From the NCBI GenBank assembly GCA_964553875.1, contig CAZKNH010000001.1, forward strand, positions 65,314 through 129,313: a stretch of 64,000 nucleotides of DNA, in the 5' to 3' direction. The notes beneath the pieces are model-generated. The model searched no databases. It was not told the DNA's origin and saw only the letters and a program-made list of their open reading frames with translations. The stretch comes from ZC4RG20 sp964553875 (GTDB lineage Bacteria > Pseudomonadota > Gammaproteobacteria > Steroidobacterales > Rariloculaceae). Position numbers and translations under genes: made by a program. Below, one piece after another: positions 1 through 8,448 of this stretch. Numbering within the stretch: the first letter of the stretch is position 1; each line of letters opens with the position of its first letter.

Positions 1-1077
1 ACGCCGCGCGGCGGCAGCGCGCTCGAAGGCAACGCGCAGGACGCGTGCGGATACTGGCCGACCGCGACGCAGCCGTGGGGCAACAGGCCGGAGAACCCGA
101 ACCGCTACAATCTGCAGGCCCTCTGTCAGTATCTGATGATGCGGGACGGCGCACCGCCCGAGCTCTACGAGCCCGGCCAGCCGAGCGCGGACACGTGGGC
201 GTACAACGTCTTCGGCGCGACCAACAACTTCCCGTTCTCGATCGGCGTCGTCGAAGGCAATCCGAACCTCCAGTCCGAAGAGGCCGACACGTTCACGCTC
301 GGCTTCGTGCTGAACTTCGAGCCGGTCACGCTTGCCGTCGACTGGTACGAGATCGACCTCAAGGACGCGATCGATACGCCGGCCTTCGCGACGATCTACC
401 AGCAGTGCATGGACCCGAGGTTCAACCCGCTGATGGCGTCGCCGGCCGGCACGTATACCGGTGCGGAGCTTGCCGCGGGCAATCAGTTCTGCCAGTACAT
501 CAACCGCGAATACGTCGGCGGTGAGCCGCTCACGCCGGGGAACTTCGGCGCGGCGCGAACGTTCGATGCGCAGTACACGAATCTCGGCGGACTCAAGTCC
601 GAGGGCTTCGACGTGCAGGTCGATTGGCGGTTCGACGTCGGCGTCGGTCTGATGAACCTGAACGTCGTCGCGAGCTTCCTCGACACGTACTCGGAGCAGG
701 CGTTCAGCGGTGCTCAGCCGATCGACTACGCCGGCACGCTGTTCAACTCGTCGTACGACTATCGGACGTTCACGACGCTGCGCTTCGACAAGGGGCCGTG
801 GTCGCTCGGCCTGCGCTGGACGCATTGGCCGTCGATCGACCCGCAGCCCGGCTCGTCGGCCGACGCGTTCGGCACGGAGTCGCACGACCGGTTCGACCTG
901 TTCGGGAACTGGTCGTTCGGCGATCGATACCGGCTCCGCTTCGGCATCGACAATCTGCTCGACGAAGATCCCGCGGTCGTCGGCAGGACGCGGACGAACA
1001 ACGCGCTGAACTCGACGAACACGAACTACGATCCGTTCGGGCGTCGATACTTCGTCGGCCTGTCGGTGTCGATGTGA
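1..1077 (+). CDS. TonB-dependent receptor, C-terminal part (5' end outside window)
   Basis: The reading frame is open from base 1 and ends at the TGA at 1075-1077, so the plug and much of the barrel lie upstream of the window. The visible 358 residues look like outer-membrane beta-barrel: alternating aromatic and polar strands, a late 'FGIDNLLDEDP' segment typical of the last strands of TonB receptors, and a short strand with aromatic residues before the terminal SVSM. An early loop holds two cysteines that could form a disulfide. The family imports siderophores, vitamins, glycans or peptides across the outer membrane using TonB energy. The ligand cannot be judged from this part. It converges on the next gene, with a palindrome between them. 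Confidence 0.85.
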   Translation, partial: TPRGGSALEGNAQDACGYWPTATQPWGNRPENPNRYNLQALCQYLMMRDGAPPELYEPGQPSADTWAYNVFGATNNFPFSIGVVEGNPNLQSEEADTFTLGFVLNFEPVTLAVDWYEIDLKDAIDTPAFATIYQQCMDPRFNPLMASPAGTYTGAELAAGNQFCQYINREYVGGEPLTPGNFGAARTFDAQYTNLGGLKSEGFDVQVDWRFDVGVGLMNLNVVASFLDTYSEQAFSGAQPIDYAGTLFNSSYDYRTFTTLRFDKGPWSLGLRWTHWPSIDPQPGSSADAFGTESHDRFDLFGNWSFGDRYRLRFGIDNLLDEDPAVVGRTRTNNALNSTNTNYDPFGRRYFVGLSVSM

Positions 1078-1082
1078 AATTC

Positions 1083-1127
1083 GTGTCAGACACCTTTTTC
1101 GGCGAAGCCGAAATAGGTGTCTGACAC
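1083..1127. repeat. REP-like 45-nt palindrome between convergent genes
   Basis: GTGTCAGACACCT at the left pairs with AGGTGTCTGACAC at the right, and the inner TTTTCGGC / GCCGAAAT blocks pair almost perfectly around a GAA loop. Each outer arm is itself nearly self-complementary. It sits six bases after a receptor stop codon and ten before the stop of the convergent gene, where it could act as a bidirectional terminator. The GTGTCAGACACC core resembles the REP-type elements mobilised by REP-associated transposases in other proteobacteria, but no such transposase is in this window. Confidence 0.75.
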
Positions 1128-1136
1128 ATGGGACGC

Positions 1137-2030
1137 TCAGTAGACCGTGAGGATGTCGTAACCCACCGCAATGCTGATCAGCGGATTGCGGCCCGGGCTC
1201 GGATAGATCTCCTGCGCGACGAACCCGTCGTAGCCCATCGCGACCATCTCGCGTGCAATGAAGCGGTAATCGAGCTCGCCCTGGTCGATCTCGCCGCGCG
1301 ACGGCACGCCCGCGACGTGGACATGGCAAATCATGTCGAGGTTGTCGCGCATCGTGCGCACGACGTCGCCGTTCGCGATCTGCACGTGATAGAAATCGTA
1401 GACGATCTTCACATTCGGCGAGCCGACGCGGCGGCAGACGTCGAAGCCCCAGTTGATGTCGTCGAAGACCTGATCGGTTCGGTTGTCCGACTCGACCTTC
1501 GAGTTCGTGATCTCCATGCAGAGGATCACGCCCTTCTCCTCGGCATACGGCGCGACACGCGACAGGATCTCGACGGCGTTGTCCGCGCCTTCTTCGCGTG
1601 ACATGCCGCGCCGCTCTCCGGGCAGCGCGATCAGGTTCGGGCAGCCGACCTCGGCGCACATGTCGATACCGGCTCGCGTCGCTTCCTCGATCCGGTCGTG
1701 CAGCTCTCGGCGGATCAGGCCGTCCTGGAACGTCGTGCCGGTGCCGGTCATCATGGCGGGCGTGAGCCCGTACTCCTGAAGCACCGGGATCTCGTCAGGC
1801 TGCGGCAGATCCATCCCCGCGAACCCGAGCGCCGCGAGCACCTCGCAGCGCTCGCGAATATCGAGGCGCAGATCGCCCCAGACCTGCGGCATCACGCTTT
1901 GCTTGAGCTTCCCCTGGCGTATACCAGGCTCGAGCGCGCGTGCCGCCTGCGACGCGAGCAGCGGCGACGCCGCGAGCACGGAGAGAAGCTCCCGCCGGCT
2001 GAATGGTCTTTTCCTTATCAGGATGTGCAT
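1137..2030 (-). CDS. Tat-exported xylose-isomerase-like TIM-barrel protein
   Basis: The 297-residue protein begins with a twin-arginine leader (S-R-R-E-L-L at residues 11-16, then an alanine-rich hydrophobic stretch ending near SQAARA). The body is a sugar phosphate isomerase/epimerase-like (AP_endonuc_2) barrel. Candidate metal ligands sit in strand ends: the Glu of 'CMEITNSK', the Asp/His of 'YDFYHVQ', the His of 'HVHVAGVP' and the Glu near the end in 'AQEIYP'. It resembles hydroxypyruvate isomerase-type proteins. The ATG at 2030 is preferred because GAGGGGAAG lies about six bases upstream; an in-frame start at 2054 lacks this. Substrate unknown. It is divergent from the sugar dehydrogenase at 2266, which may share its role in carbohydrate turnover. 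Confidence 0.8.
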   Translation of the reverse strand: MHILIRKRPFSRRELLSVLAASPLLASQAARALEPGIRQGKLKQSVMPQVWGDLRLDIRERCEVLAALGFAGMDLPQPDEIPVLQEYGLTPAMMTGTGTTFQDGLIRRELHDRIEEATRAGIDMCAEVGCPNLIALPGERRGMSREEGADNAVEILSRVAPYAEEKGVILCMEITNSKVESDNRTDQVFDDINWGFDVCRRVGSPNVKIVYDFYHVQIANGDVVRTMRDNLDMICHVHVAGVPSRGEIDQGELDYRFIAREMVAMGYDGFVAQEIYPSPGRNPLISIAVGYDILTVY

Positions 2031-2265
2031 CGTTCTTCCCCTCGACGAGCGCACTGCATCACGGGCCCGGGTCGAGCGTACAGCAGTCGCCGGGCGCCGG
2101 AAAGGAGGAGCCGATGGCGGCAGCGGGATGCGCCGCGCGCCCGGAGCCCCGCCTTGCGGTTGCGCATGCGACGTAACGCCGATCTAATTGGCGGTCGACA
2201 AGATCGATAACAAAAGCCCGGAGAGGGCTTGCGAAGTCCGTCAAGCCATATCGGAAAGATTTGCA

Positions 2266-3441
2266 ATGAAGATACGTGTCTCGCTCGCGGCCGTCGCCGC
2301 GGTCTTTCTCGCTCCTGCGCCGCTTCTCGCTCAGATCGGCGTGCCCGCGCGGCCGCTGCCCGACGAGCCTTTCATCATCGAGACGGCTGAGCAGCCGCAG
2401 GTGCGCGTCACCGTGATGAAGGGCCTCGAGCTCCCTTGGGATCTCGCGTTCCTGCCGAACGGCGACATCCTCGTGACGGAGCGATCGCGGGGGCAGCTCC
2501 GCATCGTGCGCGACGGTGTGCTCGATCCACAGCCGATCACCGGGCTTCCCGATATCTATACGGGAGGCGGCGGCGGGCTCATGTCGGTCGCCGTCCATCC
2601 GCGTTTCGAAGAGAACGGCTGGGTGTACGTGACCTACACGAAGGCCGCGGCGCGCGGCCGGCGCGCCGTGGGTCTTGCGCGCGGCCGCCTCGACGGGATG
2701 ACGTTGAAGGACGTCAGCGAGATCTTCGCGGCCGACGAGCCGGGCGGCGGCCCGCCTCCGGGCTTGCCGCTCCTCTTCGGGCCCGACGGCTTCCTCTACA
2801 TGGGCATCGGCGGGGCGAACGACGAGATCGCGCAGCGCGGTGATTCGTACTACGGCAAGGTGCTGCGGCTCCGCGACGACGGGAGCCCCGCGGAGAACCC
2901 GTTCGCGAACGTTCCGGGCTTCAAGCCCGAGATCTACACCGTCGGTCACCGCAATATGATCGGCATGACCGTCCATCCGACGACCGGCGAGATCTGGCAG
3001 AACGAGAACGGTCCGCTCGGCGGGGACGAAGTGAATATCCTGAAGCCGGGCGCGAACTACGGCTGGCCGCTCGTGAGCTACGGACGCGATTACAGCGGCG
3101 CGCCCGTCTCGAAGCTGCGGACGATGGTCGGCGTCGAGGATCCGGTGCTCTTCTGGAATCCGTCGATCGCGATCTCCGGCATGACGTTCTATACGGGCGA
3201 CGCGTTCCCCGCGTGGCGGAACAATCTCTTCGTAGGGGGGCTCCAGCTCGGGCGCATCCCGCGGACCGGACAGATGCATCGCGTCGTGTTCAACGATCAG
3301 TGGCAGGAGATCCGTCGCGAGGCGATTTTCGTCGAGCTGCGGCAGCGGATTCGCGACGTCGAGCAGGGGCCCGACGGCTTGCTGTACGTGCTGACGGACG
3401 AGCAGGACGGCGCGCTGCTCAAGCTCGAGCCCGTCGAATAG
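2266..3441 (+). CDS. PQQ-dependent sugar dehydrogenase (glucose/sorbosone dehydrogenase family), secreted
   Basis: 391 residues with a cleavable Sec signal peptide (MKIRVSL... ending ...PLLAQ). The mature part shows the six-bladed beta-propeller signature of soluble aldose sugar dehydrogenases: 'LPWDLAFLPNGDILVTER' near the start, then 'GHRNMIGMTVHP' and 'NENGPLGGDEVN' with 'GANYGWP'. Family members oxidise sugars in the periplasm with PQQ and pass electrons to the respiratory chain. GGAAAG sits eight bases before the ATG at 2266; a longer in-frame start at 2188 would bury the signal peptide. No PQQ synthesis genes are in the window. The RidA-like gene follows after 37 bases and may be cotranscribed. 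Confidence 0.85.
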   Translation: MKIRVSLAAVAAVFLAPAPLLAQIGVPARPLPDEPFIIETAEQPQVRVTVMKGLELPWDLAFLPNGDILVTERSRGQLRIVRDGVLDPQPITGLPDIYTGGGGGLMSVAVHPRFEENGWVYVTYTKAAARGRRAVGLARGRLDGMTLKDVSEIFAADEPGGGPPPGLPLLFGPDGFLYMGIGGANDEIAQRGDSYYGKVLRLRDDGSPAENPFANVPGFKPEIYTVGHRNMIGMTVHPTTGEIWQNENGPLGGDEVNILKPGANYGWPLVSYGRDYSGAPVSKLRTMVGVEDPVLFWNPSIAISGMTFYTGDAFPAWRNNLFVGGLQLGRIPRTGQMHRVVFNDQWQEIRREAIFVELRQRIRDVEQGPDGLLYVLTDEQDGALLKLEPVE

Positions 3442-3478
3442 GCTTCGAACCGCGACGACATCGTACGGGAGCACTCGA

Positions 3479-3874
3479 ATGGACATGAAAGCGATCAATC
3501 CGTGGCGCTGGCAGGACCCGCTGCATTTCGCACAAGGCGTCGAGACGCGCGGCGAAGAGCGCGTGCTCTACTGCGCCGGTCAGACGTCCGTCGACGCGGA
3601 AGGCAGGCCGCTTCATCCTGGCGACATGGCGAAACAGCTCGAGCGCGCGTTCGACAATCTCGAGACGGTGTTGTCGCAGGCAGGCCTCACGCTCGCGAAC
3701 GTCGTGCGGCTCAACTACTACGTGACCGACATGGAGGCGTTCGCCAATGCGCGCGACGTCATCGCGGCGCGGCTAGGGCCGCTCGCCGTCAAGCCGTGCG
3801 GATGCCTGCTCGGCGTCGCGCGCCTCTCGCGGCCGGAGCTCCTCGTGGAGATCGAAGCGACCGCCGTCGGTTGA
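3479..3874 (+). CDS. RidA/YjgF-YER057c family protein
   Basis: 131 residues with typical RidA features: an early 'YCAGQTSVDAEGRP' strand-turn, the 'QLERAFDNLETVLSQAGLTLANVVRLNYYVTDM' helix-strand unit (quoted in part), and a C-terminal 'LVEIEATA'. RidA proteins hydrolyse reactive enamine/imine intermediates and form trimers. The usual substrate-binding Arg near the C terminus (in an R-P-x-x-x-V-E context) may correspond to R-P-E-L-L-V-E here, so imine deaminase activity is possible but not certain. GGGAG lies eight bases upstream of the ATG. It follows the sugar dehydrogenase in the same direction. Confidence 0.85.
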   Translation: MDMKAINPWRWQDPLHFAQGVETRGEERVLYCAGQTSVDAEGRPLHPGDMAKQLERAFDNLETVLSQAGLTLANVVRLNYYVTDMEAFANARDVIAARLGPLAVKPCGCLLGVARLSRPELLVEIEATAVG

Positions 3875-4033
3875 CGCGTGCAGTACGCGGCTCAACGCTG
3901 TCGAGCGAGAGGCCAATACACTTCGGTCGGTCGAACGGCATCACGACGTAGGCTAATCTCGGACGAGCGACGCGGCACGAGCAAGAATCGTCAATATCGG
4001 GGATCGCCCCGTGCGTCGTTCTCGTGCGCCGGT

Positions 4034-4062
4034 TTGACAGGGTCGGCACCACGGCTTAAATA
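4034..4062 (+). promoter_or_regulatory. Sigma70-type promoter for the HExxH gene
   Basis: TTGACA at 4034-4039 and TAAATA at 4057-4062 are separated by exactly 17 bases. Transcription would begin near 4069, ahead of both possible start codons (GTG 4075, ATG 4126) of the following gene. It is one of the few near-consensus promoters I can see in this GC-rich window. Confidence 0.7.
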
Positions 4063-4125
4063 CCGGAAGCACGGGTGAACGTGCGCGTGCGCGAGACGCG
4101 TGCTCGCTCGATTCGAGGGCTCCGA

Positions 4126-4758
4126 ATGACGAGAAGAGTGTCCGCCGTCCTGGCCTCGCTCTCGCTAGCAGCAATGTCCGCCTACGCGGACGTGAAGCTC
4201 AGGATCGACTTCATTCCGGGCACGCCCGCGCACGGCTATGCCGCGCGGACGTACGAGTCGATCTGGAACGAGCACGGCGAACGGATCGTCGCCGCGCTCG
4301 AGGCCCGCACGTGCATGCCGCTCGCCGAGGAGCACGTCGCGGCCGTCGTCGAGGATGCGACGAGCCATTCGGGCGGGCCGAATCATCCGATGCGGCTCCG
4401 TGCGAGCTATCCGCTCGCGCTCAAGCAGTCGACGCTCGTGCACGAGCTCGGACATCGCCACTTATGGCAGCTCGCGGAGCGGTTCGATTACCTCGACGGG
4501 CACAAGACGCTCTACCTGATCCTCGATCGCGTCTGGGCCGACGTCTGGGGGGAGGAATTCGCCGCCGCGCAGATCCAGCGCGAATCCTCGTGGCTCGCGG
4601 ACTACGACTACGCGGCCGCCTGGAGATGGGCGCTCAACCTCGTGCCCGCCGAGCGCGCGAGACTATGGAATCGGCTCCGGTGGATGAATGGATTCACGGG
4701 CGATTGCGCCGGTCCGCTCGACGACCCGACGCAAAGCTTGTCGGCGGACGCCTCTTAG
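4126..4758 (+). CDS. Secreted protein with HExxH zinc-metallopeptidase motif
   Basis: 210 residues from the ATG at 4126, with a signal peptide (MTRRVSAV... ending ...SAYA) and GAGGG upstream. A GTG at 4075 would give a longer product without a sensible leader. H-E-L-G-H at about residues 106-110 is the zincin motif; a Glu in 'VWGEEFA' about 40 residues later could be the third ligand, as in gluzincins. I cannot place it in a named peptidase family. Being short, it may be a minimal protease or a protein that only kept the zinc site. Its TAG overlaps the TAA of the convergent MFS gene by four bases. Confidence 0.7.
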   Translation: MTRRVSAVLASLSLAAMSAYADVKLRIDFIPGTPAHGYAARTYESIWNEHGERIVAALEARTCMPLAEEHVAAVVEDATSHSGGPNHPMRLRASYPLALKQSTLVHELGHRHLWQLAERFDYLDGHKTLYLILDRVWADVWGEEFAAAQIQRESSWLADYDYAAAWRWALNLVPAERARLWNRLRWMNGFTGDCAGPLDDPTQSLSADAS

Positions 4759-6083
4759 TCGTGGTCGAGCGTGCGGCCGCGATCGCGCAGCAGCGCGACG
4801 CAGCCCAGGCTCACGAGCGCCGTGAACGCGACGTACGCGGCGACCGCCGTCGACGTGCCGAAGAGCTGGAACAGCGTCAACGCGACGATCGGCGCAGGGC
4901 CGCCCGCCGTGATCGACGCGAGCTGATAGCCGAGCGACGCGCCGCTGTAGCGTAGCCGCCCGGGGAACTGCTCCGCGATGTACGCCGCCTGCGGGCCGTA
5001 CTGCAGGTCGTGCAGCGGGAGCCCCAGCACGATCGCGAGCCCGATGAGCCAGACGACGCCGCTGTCGAGCATCCCGAAGTAGATGAACGGGAAGATCATC
5101 ATCACGAGACACCCGATCGCCGTGATTCGCGGCCGGCCGATGATGTCCGACAGATGCCCGAAAAGCGGGATCACGAGCATCGAGACGATCGCCTGCAGCA
5201 TCACGAGGTTCAGCACGAATGCCCGCTCGAAGCCGAGCTGCTGCGTCGCGTACGTCAGCACGTACGTCGTGAAGATGTAGAACGGCGTCTGCTGCCCGGT
5301 GCGGAGGAGCGCCGTCAGCACCACCTCTTTCCAGTGATGACGCAGCACGGCCGCGACCGGCAGTGATTCGACGCGGCGCTGCTCGCGCACTTTCGCGAAC
5401 ACGGGCGTCTCGAGCACGCCGAGCCGGATATAGAGGCCGAGGAACACGAGCACGACGCTCGCGAGGAACGGGACGCGCCATCCCCACTCGAGGAAGGCCT
5501 CCTCGGTCGTCGTCAGCGCCATCACGGCAAGCGCGCCGTTCGCGAGCACCATGCCCGCCGGCGCGCCGAACTGCGCGAAGCTCGTCGTGAAGCCGCGGCG
5601 CTTCGGATCCGTCCATTCGCCCGCCATCAGCACCGCGCCGCCCCATTCGCCTCCGACGCCGATGCCTTGCATGATCCGGAACACGGTGAGCAGCACCGCG
5701 CCCCAGATGCCGATCTGCTCGTAGTCGGGCACTAGACCGATGCCCATCGTCGCGACGCCCATCAGCACGAGCGTCGAGATCAGCGCCGCCTTGCGGCCGA
5801 TGCGGTCGCCGAAATGACCGAAGAACGCCGCGCCGAACGGGCGGGCGACGAAGCCGACGAAGTAGGTCGCGAACGCGGCGAGCGTGCCGACGAACGGATC
5901 GGATTCGGGGAAAAACTTCTGCGGGAAGACGAGCGCCGCCGCGACGCCGTAGAGGAAGAAGTCGTACCACTCGATCGTCGTGCCGCTGGCCGATGCGGCC
6001 ACGGCGCGGATCCGCATCCGCCGCTTGCTCTTTTCGTCGAGCGCGTCCGGAGCCTCGACGGCCGTCGTATCGGCCGCTACCAC
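4755..6083 (-). CDS. MFS transporter, metabolite:H+ symporter (MHS) family
   Basis: About 442 residues with twelve predicted membrane helices. The first helix region 'GTTIEWYDFFLYG' and the loop 'GHFGDRIGRK' are hallmarks of the MHS family (ShiA, KgtP, ProP relatives), which import organic acids or osmolytes with protons. 'QGIGVGGEWGGAVLMAGEW' is the family motif in helix 4-5. The GTG at 6083 is chosen because GGAG lies seven bases upstream; an ATG at 6128 is in frame but has no ribosome binding site. Substrate cannot be told from sequence alone. The 328 bases between this start and the next gene at 6412 contain no gene or clear signal that I can identify. Confidence 0.85.
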   Translation of the reverse strand: MVAADTTAVEAPDALDEKSKRRMRIRAVAASASGTTIEWYDFFLYGVAAALVFPQKFFPESDPFVGTLAAFATYFVGFVARPFGAAFFGHFGDRIGRKAALISTLVLMGVATMGIGLVPDYEQIGIWGAVLLTVFRIMQGIGVGGEWGGAVLMAGEWTDPKRRGFTTSFAQFGAPAGMVLANGALAVMALTTTEEAFLEWGWRVPFLASVVLVFLGLYIRLGVLETPVFAKVREQRRVESLPVAAVLRHHWKEVVLTALLRTGQQTPFYIFTTYVLTYATQQLGFERAFVLNLVMLQAIVSMLVIPLFGHLSDIIGRPRITAIGCLVMMIFPFIYFGMLDSGVVWLIGLAIVLGLPLHDLQYGPQAAYIAEQFPGRLRYSGASLGYQLASITAGGPAPIVALTLFQLFGTSTAVAAYVAFTALVSLGCVALLRDRGRTLDHD

Positions 6084-6411
6084 GGACGCTCTCCGGCCCC
6101 CGTCAAGGCAGACGGCACCCGACCGCATCGCCGTCGGTTGCGCGTCACAGGCTCGGCTCGCGTGGGCATCGTGGTTCGTTTCGCGGTGAACGCGGGCATG
6201 TTAACGGATTCGAGCCGCGCTGCAACCGTTGGGATTGTCCGACCAGCGCTCAAGTCCCGAATGTCGGGTTCGCGCGATCCCGGACGGCGTCACGGCATGC
6301 GTTGCGAGCGTGAGGCCCGTCACGGTCCTCCGCGCCGAATGGAACTCAAATGGCGCTCGTCCGTGTTTCGCGGTCGGGATCGAAGAAATGGCCGAGGAGG
6401 GCCGAAACGCC

Positions 6412-6981
6412 ATGCCGGTAACCAAGCCCGCTCGTATCGTCGCACTCGCGCTGATTGCCGCCGGGGCGGTCTCGGCGCTCGCCGATCCGCCGCCGCACGC
6501 ACCCGCGCACGGCTGGCGGAAGAAGCACGACCCGTACTACGTAGGCTACTCGGGCGTCCGCTACGAGAAGGACTTCGGCATCGTATCGGGACGCTGCAAT
6601 CGCGAAGAGATCGCGACGGTCGTCGGAGGCGCGGTCGGCGGCTATCTCGGCTCGCGTATCGCGACGGAGCATCCGGTCGTCGGCACGGTCATCGGCGCGG
6701 CGGCCGGCGCGGTCGTCGGCAAGCGGATCGGCCGAGAGCTCGACGAGCGGGATCGTCACTGCTTCGGGCACGCGCTCGATATCGGCGAGGCCGGCAGGCC
6801 CGTCGTCTGGATGAACGAATCGACCGGCGTGCGGTACGAGCTCGTGCCGGGCGCGAGCCGCACGCGCAACGGTGCCGCGTGCCGCGAGTTCAGAATGACG
6901 GCGCTCGACGGCCGTGCACGCTCGTCGCGATCCGGTCTCGCGTGTCGGGTGCAGCCCGGCGTCTGGGAGATCGCAAGCTGA
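6412..6981 (+). CDS. Glycine-zipper 2TM (17-kDa surface antigen-like) envelope protein
   Basis: 189 residues. The ATG at 6412 follows AGGAGG by 11 bases and gives a clean signal peptide (MPVTKPARIVALAL... ending ...SALA); no lipobox cysteine. Residues about 70-105 hold a glycine zipper, 'GGAVGGYLGSRIA' and 'GTVIGAAAGAVVGKRIGREL', as in Rickettsia 17-kDa antigen and SlyB-type proteins that sit in or under the outer membrane. The remainder is a small soluble domain with paired cysteines. Likely a structural envelope protein; no enzymatic residues are visible. Confidence 0.75.
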   Translation: MPVTKPARIVALALIAAGAVSALADPPPHAPAHGWRKKHDPYYVGYSGVRYEKDFGIVSGRCNREEIATVVGGAVGGYLGSRIATEHPVVGTVIGAAAGAVVGKRIGRELDERDRHCFGHALDIGEAGRPVVWMNESTGVRYELVPGASRTRNGAACREFRMTALDGRARSSRSGLACRVQPGVWEIAS

Positions 6982-7027
6982 CGACGGGGCTCGCTTCGCG
7001 GCGGCTTCGATCGGCCGCCGCGAAGCG

Positions 7028-7867
7028 TCAGTTTGCCCGCGGCGTGTCCTCGCTGCTTCGGAGCAGCTCTTCGAAGCGAACGATGTCTTCGTTGCTCTCG
7101 ATGCACTCGTATTCGCGAATTCGCTCGTTCGGCCGCAGCCTGAAGATGTCGTACATGCGCCAGGGCTTCTCGAATACGATCGGATCGTCGATCACTGCTT
7201 CATAGAGGATCGTCTCGGCGGAATCGCGGGTGTATCGCTCGACGACGCGCATCGCCTCGCTGTGGTGCGTGCCCGTGCCGGCGAGCCACGTGTTGGCGTT
7301 GAAGCCGACGACCTCGACGACGAGCGTATCGCCTTCCCATCGTCCGACGGAATCGCCGAGATAGGTCGGCTCGAGGTCTTCCGGGTGCGGACGGCCGTCC
7401 GTCGGAATGAGGCGGAACGCGTGATGCACCTCGTAAAGGATGATCACGCGGTCCGGCAGCTGCACGATCTCGAACGGCAGCGGCCGGGTGTTGATGCGCG
7501 GAACGCCGCTCAGCAGGCAGCGTGCCATCGGATCGTCGATGCCCTGACGGTCCAGGTACCTCCGCCGCAGCGCTTCGGCCTCGGGTTTGTAAGGCGGCGG
7601 CTCGGTCGCGGGCAGCGCGCGGCCTGCCGCGCGATCCGCCGCGCGCGCGGCCTGCAGCGCCTCGCTTCCTTCGAGCAGACCGAGCGCGCTCGTCGCGATC
7701 CAGATGCCGGAGAGGTCCGGGCGGCCGTCCGAGGTGCGCGGGACGTCGTCAGCGGAAGCATCGGATTGAGTCAGCCCCGCGAGCGGCATGCACGTCGACG
7801 CAATGACGACGAGCGTGCCCCGCAGCGCAGCGTTCGAGACGCGATCGACGAATCGGACGAATCGCAT
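7028..7867 (-). CDS. Secreted protein of unknown function, second gene after DUF6152
   Basis: 279 residues from the ATG at 7867, with a signal peptide and a mature start containing 'RTSDGRPDLSGIW', a motif common to a large uncharacterised group of secreted proteins in Proteobacteria and Acidobacteria. Conserved-looking central segments are 'RCLLSGVPR', 'EVHHAFRLIPTDGRPH' and 'SVGRWEGDTLVVEV'. I know no biochemical function. It starts eight bases after the DUF6152 stop codon, so the two are almost surely translated from one message; such pairing is frequent and suggests they work together in the periplasm. Confidence 0.75.
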   Translation of the reverse strand: MRFVRFVDRVSNAALRGTLVVIASTCMPLAGLTQSDASADDVPRTSDGRPDLSGIWIATSALGLLEGSEALQAARAADRAAGRALPATEPPPYKPEAEALRRRYLDRQGIDDPMARCLLSGVPRINTRPLPFEIVQLPDRVIILYEVHHAFRLIPTDGRPHPEDLEPTYLGDSVGRWEGDTLVVEVVGFNANTWLAGTGTHHSEAMRVVERYTRDSAETILYEAVIDDPIVFEKPWRMYDIFRLRPNERIREYECIESNEDIVRFEELLRSSEDTPRAN

Positions 7868-7875
7868 CGCGGCGC

Positions 7876-8277
7876 TCAGCGGCCGCCGATCGACGCGGGC
7901 GGCCCTGCCGTGAGCTCGCGCCCGTCGGCGAGTCGGACCGAGCGTACCGACCCGAGGTAAGGCTCCTTGCGTGCCTGCCATCCGGACACGGTCACCGTGT
8001 CGCCGGGCTTCAGCGTCTCGCCGCGCCGCCACCCTTGGCGCACGAGCATGTTCGGCGGGAAACCTTCGAAACGCCACTCGGCAACGGCGCCGTCCTCACC
8101 CTTCACCTCGAGCGTGAAATGAATGTGAGGATTGACCCACTCGATGCTCGTGACGGTGCCCGTCAGCGTCACGGGCTTTTCGCTGTCGAAGATCGCGGCG
8201 AACGAATGATGGGCATTCGCGGCGCCGGCCGAGAGGAGCGCCGCCACGAAGACGAGACACGGCTGGTCGAGTCTCAA
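7876..8277 (-). CDS. DUF6152 family periplasmic protein
   Basis: 133 residues, signal peptide ending near NAHHS. 'AHHSFAAIFDSEKPVTLTG' followed by 'EWVNPHIHFTLEV' are the DUF6152 signature; the fold is expected to be a small OB-like beta barrel. The start is a TTG at 8277 preceded by a strong GGAGGGGAGG; no ATG is available there. It is first in a two-gene unit with the 'DLSGIW' protein. Function unknown; a metal site formed by the two N-terminal histidines is conceivable. Confidence 0.8.
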   Translation of the reverse strand: MRLDQPCLVFVAALLSAGAANAHHSFAAIFDSEKPVTLTGTVTSIEWVNPHIHFTLEVKGEDGAVAEWRFEGFPPNMLVRQGWRRGETLKPGDTVTVSGWQARKEPYLGSVRSVRLADGRELTAGPPASIGGR

Positions 8278-8448
8278 CTGGTCCTCCCCTCCAAAAGGCT
8301 CGCGGCGGCCGTTCGAGTATGGTTCCGGCCGTGAGCATCGTTCAAGGAATAGTCAGCATAAGCCGCGGCTATGCCCGCGGGCGTCTCGCGGCGCGGATTC
8401 GCTTCCGAAACGACGCTTTGCGCCCGCGATCGTCGCGAGACGAGGGGC

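Noticed and set aside
2059..3498. Open frame of 479 codons on the minus strand
   Set aside because: It lies antisense to the sugar dehydrogenase. Its translation is rich in Arg, Asp and His with no domain, as expected for the shadow of a GC-rich gene.
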